In this document: one piece after another, positions 32,339-35,459 of the stretch
Layout: every line of letters starts with the position of its first letter
Numbering within the stretch: position 1 is the stretch's first letter
From: Cochliopodium minus
Taxonomy: Eukaryota > Discosea > Himatismenida > Cochliopodiidae
NCBI GenBank assembly: GCA_024220525.1
Contig: JAMYWO010000361.1
Coordinates: 1-35,459, forward strand
Direction of reading: 5' to 3'
DNA length: 35,459 nt
Notes under the pieces: generated by a model
What the model was told of the DNA's origin: nothing
Databases searched by the model: none
Seen by the model: only the letters and a program-made list of their open reading frames with translations
Translations under genes and position numbers: made by a program

Positions 32339-32472
32339 TATTTTTCGCTCTAAAAAAAGAGTTAATTTTCTTCAAATTTTTTTTTAATTTTTGTTTCATT
32401 GTATTTGCAAAAAAAAAAAAAAATTGAGATCTGTATCTCATTTCACAAAATTGATTATCATTCAAATTTTAC
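32339..32472. promoter_or_regulatory. Head-to-head spacer GON4L-like / FeS helicase
   Basis: 134 bp separate the two divergent ATGs. The spacer holds T9 and A13 runs and little else. It is presumably a shared promoter region; no factor site was recognised. Confidence 0.45.
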
Positions 32473-35088
32473 ATGGAAAATTCATTCATATCTTCATCTG
32501 GCACTAAAATAAGAGAAATTGGGGATTATGAGGAAGTAGAAATTGAGGGGATAAGAGTAAAATTCCCATTTCAACCATATCCACAACAAATAAAGGTAAA
32601 ATTTTAAAAAAATTTAAAGCAATGAAAATTTCGAATAATATTTGATTAAGCTCATTATTTTGATAAATAAATCTTTTTTATTGGAATCACAATTAATCCA
32701 TTTTTAAAACTAAGATGATGGCAAATATAATAAAGGCAGCAACCAACGAAAAGAATGCGATAATAGAATCACCAACAGGAGGAGGAAAGAGTCTATCAAT
32801 CTTATGTGCGATACTAGCATGGGAGATGGAATACAAGAAGAACAAGGGAATGATAAATAGCAGCATTGATATCCCCACCACCCAATCCATCGATGAAAAC
32901 TCTTACTCAACCACAAGAGGACAGATCCGTTCGAGCAATCCTCTTAAAATTTATGTTGCCTCTCGTACTCACTCCCAACTCAAACAGATGGTGGGAGAAC
33001 TTAAAAAGACACCCTACAGACCCAAAATGTCTATTTTGTCTTCGAAGAAGAAAAATTGTTTGAATTCCAGTGTATCTAAACTGGGAGAAAAAGATATCAT
33101 TTCTGGGTGGTAAATAAAAAAAAAAAAAATTCTTTAGAAAAAATTTAGATCACAAAAGAAATTAAAAAAAATTGATATTAAAAAATTTTAATACTAGCAT
33201 TCATTTGACATGAATTAAAAATATTTCAACAAAGAAAAATATTCAATTTTTTCATTTTTTATTTTTATTTTTTATTTTTTTAAATCTTATTTTTTATTTT
33301 TTTAAATCTTATTTTTTATTTTTTTTTTAAAAAAAGTCAAAAAGCGAGACAACAAAAATTATGCAATTATTACACCAATCATGATTTGTTGGTAACCAAT
33401 GAATGTTTGAGGCCCAGCGGGGCATTTGAAGTGTGGGACATAGAAAATCTCAAGGAGTTGGGCAAAAAAATAACAGCCTGTCCTTATTATGCCGCCAAGA
33501 AATTAGCAAAAAACGCTCAAATTGTTTTTTGCCCTTATAATTACCTTTTTGACATAAATTTAAGGAAAAATAATGACATTGATTTGAGAAATGCTATTGG
33601 TAAATTTTTTTTTGATTTGAGTCCAATTTTTCCTTTTAATTTCATTTTTTGATTTTTCAACCTGATAAAATTAATTTGGAACACTTAAATATGATCTAAT
33701 TTAATTTTCATTTTCACTTGAAAAACCAACAATTAGAAATTTAAACAAAAAAAAAAAAATATCAACTTTATGTTTTTTCTCTAATGATTTTTTTTTTCCT
33801 TTTGCATTTCAATGATTTTTTTTTTTTCCATTGTTTTTAATATTTTTCTTCTTTCAAAAAAAAAAAAAGTTTTGTTTTTTCAAATTTTTTCAATCATAAT
33901 TTATAATTTTTTTTTTTGTTAATTTCATTTTATAATATTTTTTACAAATTTCTTACAAAAAAAAAAGTGATCATAGACGAAGCGCACAACATAGAAAATG
34001 TATGCAGAAGCAACGCCAGTTGGGAGAGCACCATGTCAGACATAGAAAGTCTGAGAGATTCCCTGCAAAGACTCTCCACCACCAATGGAAACAAACTCCA
34101 AAAGGAACACGAATCCTACTTCCAACTTTTCAACCATTTCATCCACCAAATCCAAAAATGGTCCGAAAAAATTCCCAAAGACGACCCCTCTAACTCCTCT
34201 TCCAAATTTCCTGATCCTCATGTTGTTTCTTCGACAGATCTTAAAAATTTTTTTGATGGTACTTTATCTTTTTTTTATTTATCTTTTTTATCTTTTTTTT
34301 TTTTATCTTTTTTTTTTTAAAAAAGAGATCATTTTACTCATGTTTTTGTTGATTTTTTATTTTTTATTCCTAATTTTTATTTTTATTTTTTACTTCAAAA
34401 TTTTGATATAACATCAATGTTTTCTGTTTTCTTCATTTTTAATTATTTTTTCAATTTCTTTTAACTTTAAGCTGTCAATGCTATTAAAAATTCCATTTTC
34501 ATCATCAAAACTGCCGACAGAATCATTCAGGACTACAAGCACAATTCTGACAAGAAAACTGTCCCCAAATTGTCTTCAAAAGATTACAACACCTTCATTA
34601 GTATTTATATTATTTTATTTTTATTTTAACTTTTATTTTTTCATTTTATTTTTTTTGTATTTTCTATTTTCATTAATTATCTAATTAAATATTTGATATT
34701 TTTTTATTTTATATTTTATATTTTATATTTTTGAAAAATACTTTTTTATTTTTATTTTATTTTTTATTTTTTATTTTAAATCTTTCTTTTTTAAATTTTA
34801 TTATTTTATTATTTTTAATATTTTGATTTTTTAATTTTTTTTTCATTGTTAGAATTTTGGCAATTTTTGAGTAATTACCTTGGGGAATACACAGAAGCCT
34901 TTATTTTAGTTCTCGAAAATTTTGGATCAGCCAAAAAAGGTTTTTTTTTGCTTTTTTTTTTTTATTAACATCCCCTTTCTTTTTCTTATTAAATAAATAG
35001 ATCTTCAAAAATTGAACATCAGCTGTTTGAACCCCAAAGTTAATTTGTCTTTGATGTCAAAAGAAACTCGATCCATCATTTTAACAAG
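32473..35088 (+). CDS. FANCJ/RTEL1-type XPD-family iron-sulfur DNA helicase, 3' truncated by the window
   Basis: Seven exons visible: 32473-32595, 32715-33109, 33337-33599, 33968-34258, 34472-34600, 34853-34939, 35001-35088. It continues past the right edge. Motifs in order: Q-motif-like KFPFQPYPQQ, Walker A ESPTGGGKS, motif Ia KIYVASRTHSQLKQ with ELKKTPYRPKMSILSS. Four iron-sulfur cysteines follow (NCLNSS, SGCQKAR, KLCNYY, ACPYY), then FCPYNYLFD and Walker B DEAH in IVIIDEAHNIE. Later come SCLNPKVNLS and RSIILTS. These SF2 5'-3' helicases resolve G-quadruplexes, D-loops and crosslink-repair intermediates. Some blocks look more like RTEL1 (SRTHSQL, ELKKTPYRPK) and others like FANCJ (FCPYNYLFD, CLNP), so I leave the subfamily open. 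XPD itself is less likely. Confidence 0.9.
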
Positions 35089-35380
35089 GTAAATAATGTT
35101 GAATTTAGATTTATTTTCTTATAAAATTTTATAAATTATTTTGATTTTCGATTAAAAATATGCTTTTTTATTTTTATTTTACTTTTTTATTTTTTATTTT
35201 TTTATTTTTTATTTATTTATTTATTTATTTGAATTTAGATTTATTTTCTTAATATTATTTTTTATTGTTATTTTTTCTTTTTTATTTATTTTTATTTTTA
35301 TTTTTATTTATTTTTTATTTTTCATTTTTTATTTTTCATTTTCATTTTCATTTTATTTTTTATTTCTTATTTCTTCATTT

Positions 35381-35459
35381 TCATTTTATTTTATTTTTTA
35401 TTTTTTATTTTTTATTTTTTATTTTTTATTTTTTATTTTTTATTTTTTATTTTTTATTT
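35381..35459. repeat. (TTTTTTA)n microsatellite at right edge
   Basis: About ten T6A units end the window, preceded by over 200 bp of degenerate T-rich low-complexity DNA in the last visible helicase intron. This is the reverse complement of the left-edge unit. Confidence 0.9.

Noticed and set aside
32693-32916. Minus-strand ORF with membrane-like segments
   Set aside because: Antisense to the helicase Walker A exon, which is strongly conserved on the plus strand.
5-35459. Alternative genetic code (TAA/TAG/TGA read as sense)
   Set aside because: Conserved proteins end at TAA and TGA where expected (RPL35A, ARL5, cyclophilin end). Internal stops are explained by introns, apart from the immunophilin lesions and the unresolved MYND 5' end.

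Overview
The window is AT-rich nuclear DNA from a eukaryotic protist. The genes have many short, very T-rich spliceosomal introns, and intergenic spaces are short and made mostly of A/T homopolymers and simple repeats. Two proteins are Asn-rich, and the machinery is typically eukaryotic (26S proteasome, TFIIH, TFIIS, SSU processome, cytosolic ribosome, ARL GTPase). The standard genetic code fits: TAA and TGA both end conserved proteins. The style suggests a free-living amoeboid protist such as a dictyostelid-like or anaeramoebid lineage, but nothing here fixes the taxon. I see no tRNA, rRNA, CRISPR, viral or bacterial-type gene.

Layout, left to right: a CLU-domain protein (-); an F-box/SPRY protein (+); a dual-family immunophilin, FKBP-TPR-cyclophilin (+); a zinc-finger/Sel1-repeat protein (+); a 336-bp non-coding element with perfect 17-bp inverted ends; RPN6/PSMD11 (-); ARL5 (+); NOP14 (-); RPL35A (+); proteasome beta-3 (-); an ARM-like/MYND protein (+); an Asn-rich orphan (+); TFIIH p52/TFB2 (-); TFIIS (-); a GON4L-like SANT protein with a huge Asn-rich tail (-); and a FANCJ/RTEL1-type iron-sulfur helicase (+) that runs off the right edge. 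I rebuilt most genes exon by exon from homology and reading-frame continuity. For CLU, F-box/SPRY, RPN6, TFB2, TFIIS, GON4L and NOP14 the exon lengths sum to whole codon numbers.

Functionally the genes are a housekeeping mix: protein turnover (RPN6, PSMB3, F-box), ribosome production (NOP14 and RPL35A, head to head), transcription (TFB2, TFIIS, GON4L-like) and DNA repair (helicase). No operon-like pathway is evident. Two head-to-head pairs have very short spacers.

The most notable points are these. (1) The FKBP-TPR-cyclophilin fusion is a rare architecture, and each of its last three exons is exactly one T short inside a T4 run. (2) The F-box/SPRY gene needs a 5-nt microexon. (3) Three introns appear to be GC-AG. 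(4) There is a MITE-like element between the Sel1 gene and RPN6. (5) A RING/TRAF-like zinc-finger module is fused to Sel1 repeats. The (A6T)n tracts at both window ends also occur inside an intron, so they are more likely assembly-breaking microsatellites than telomeres.
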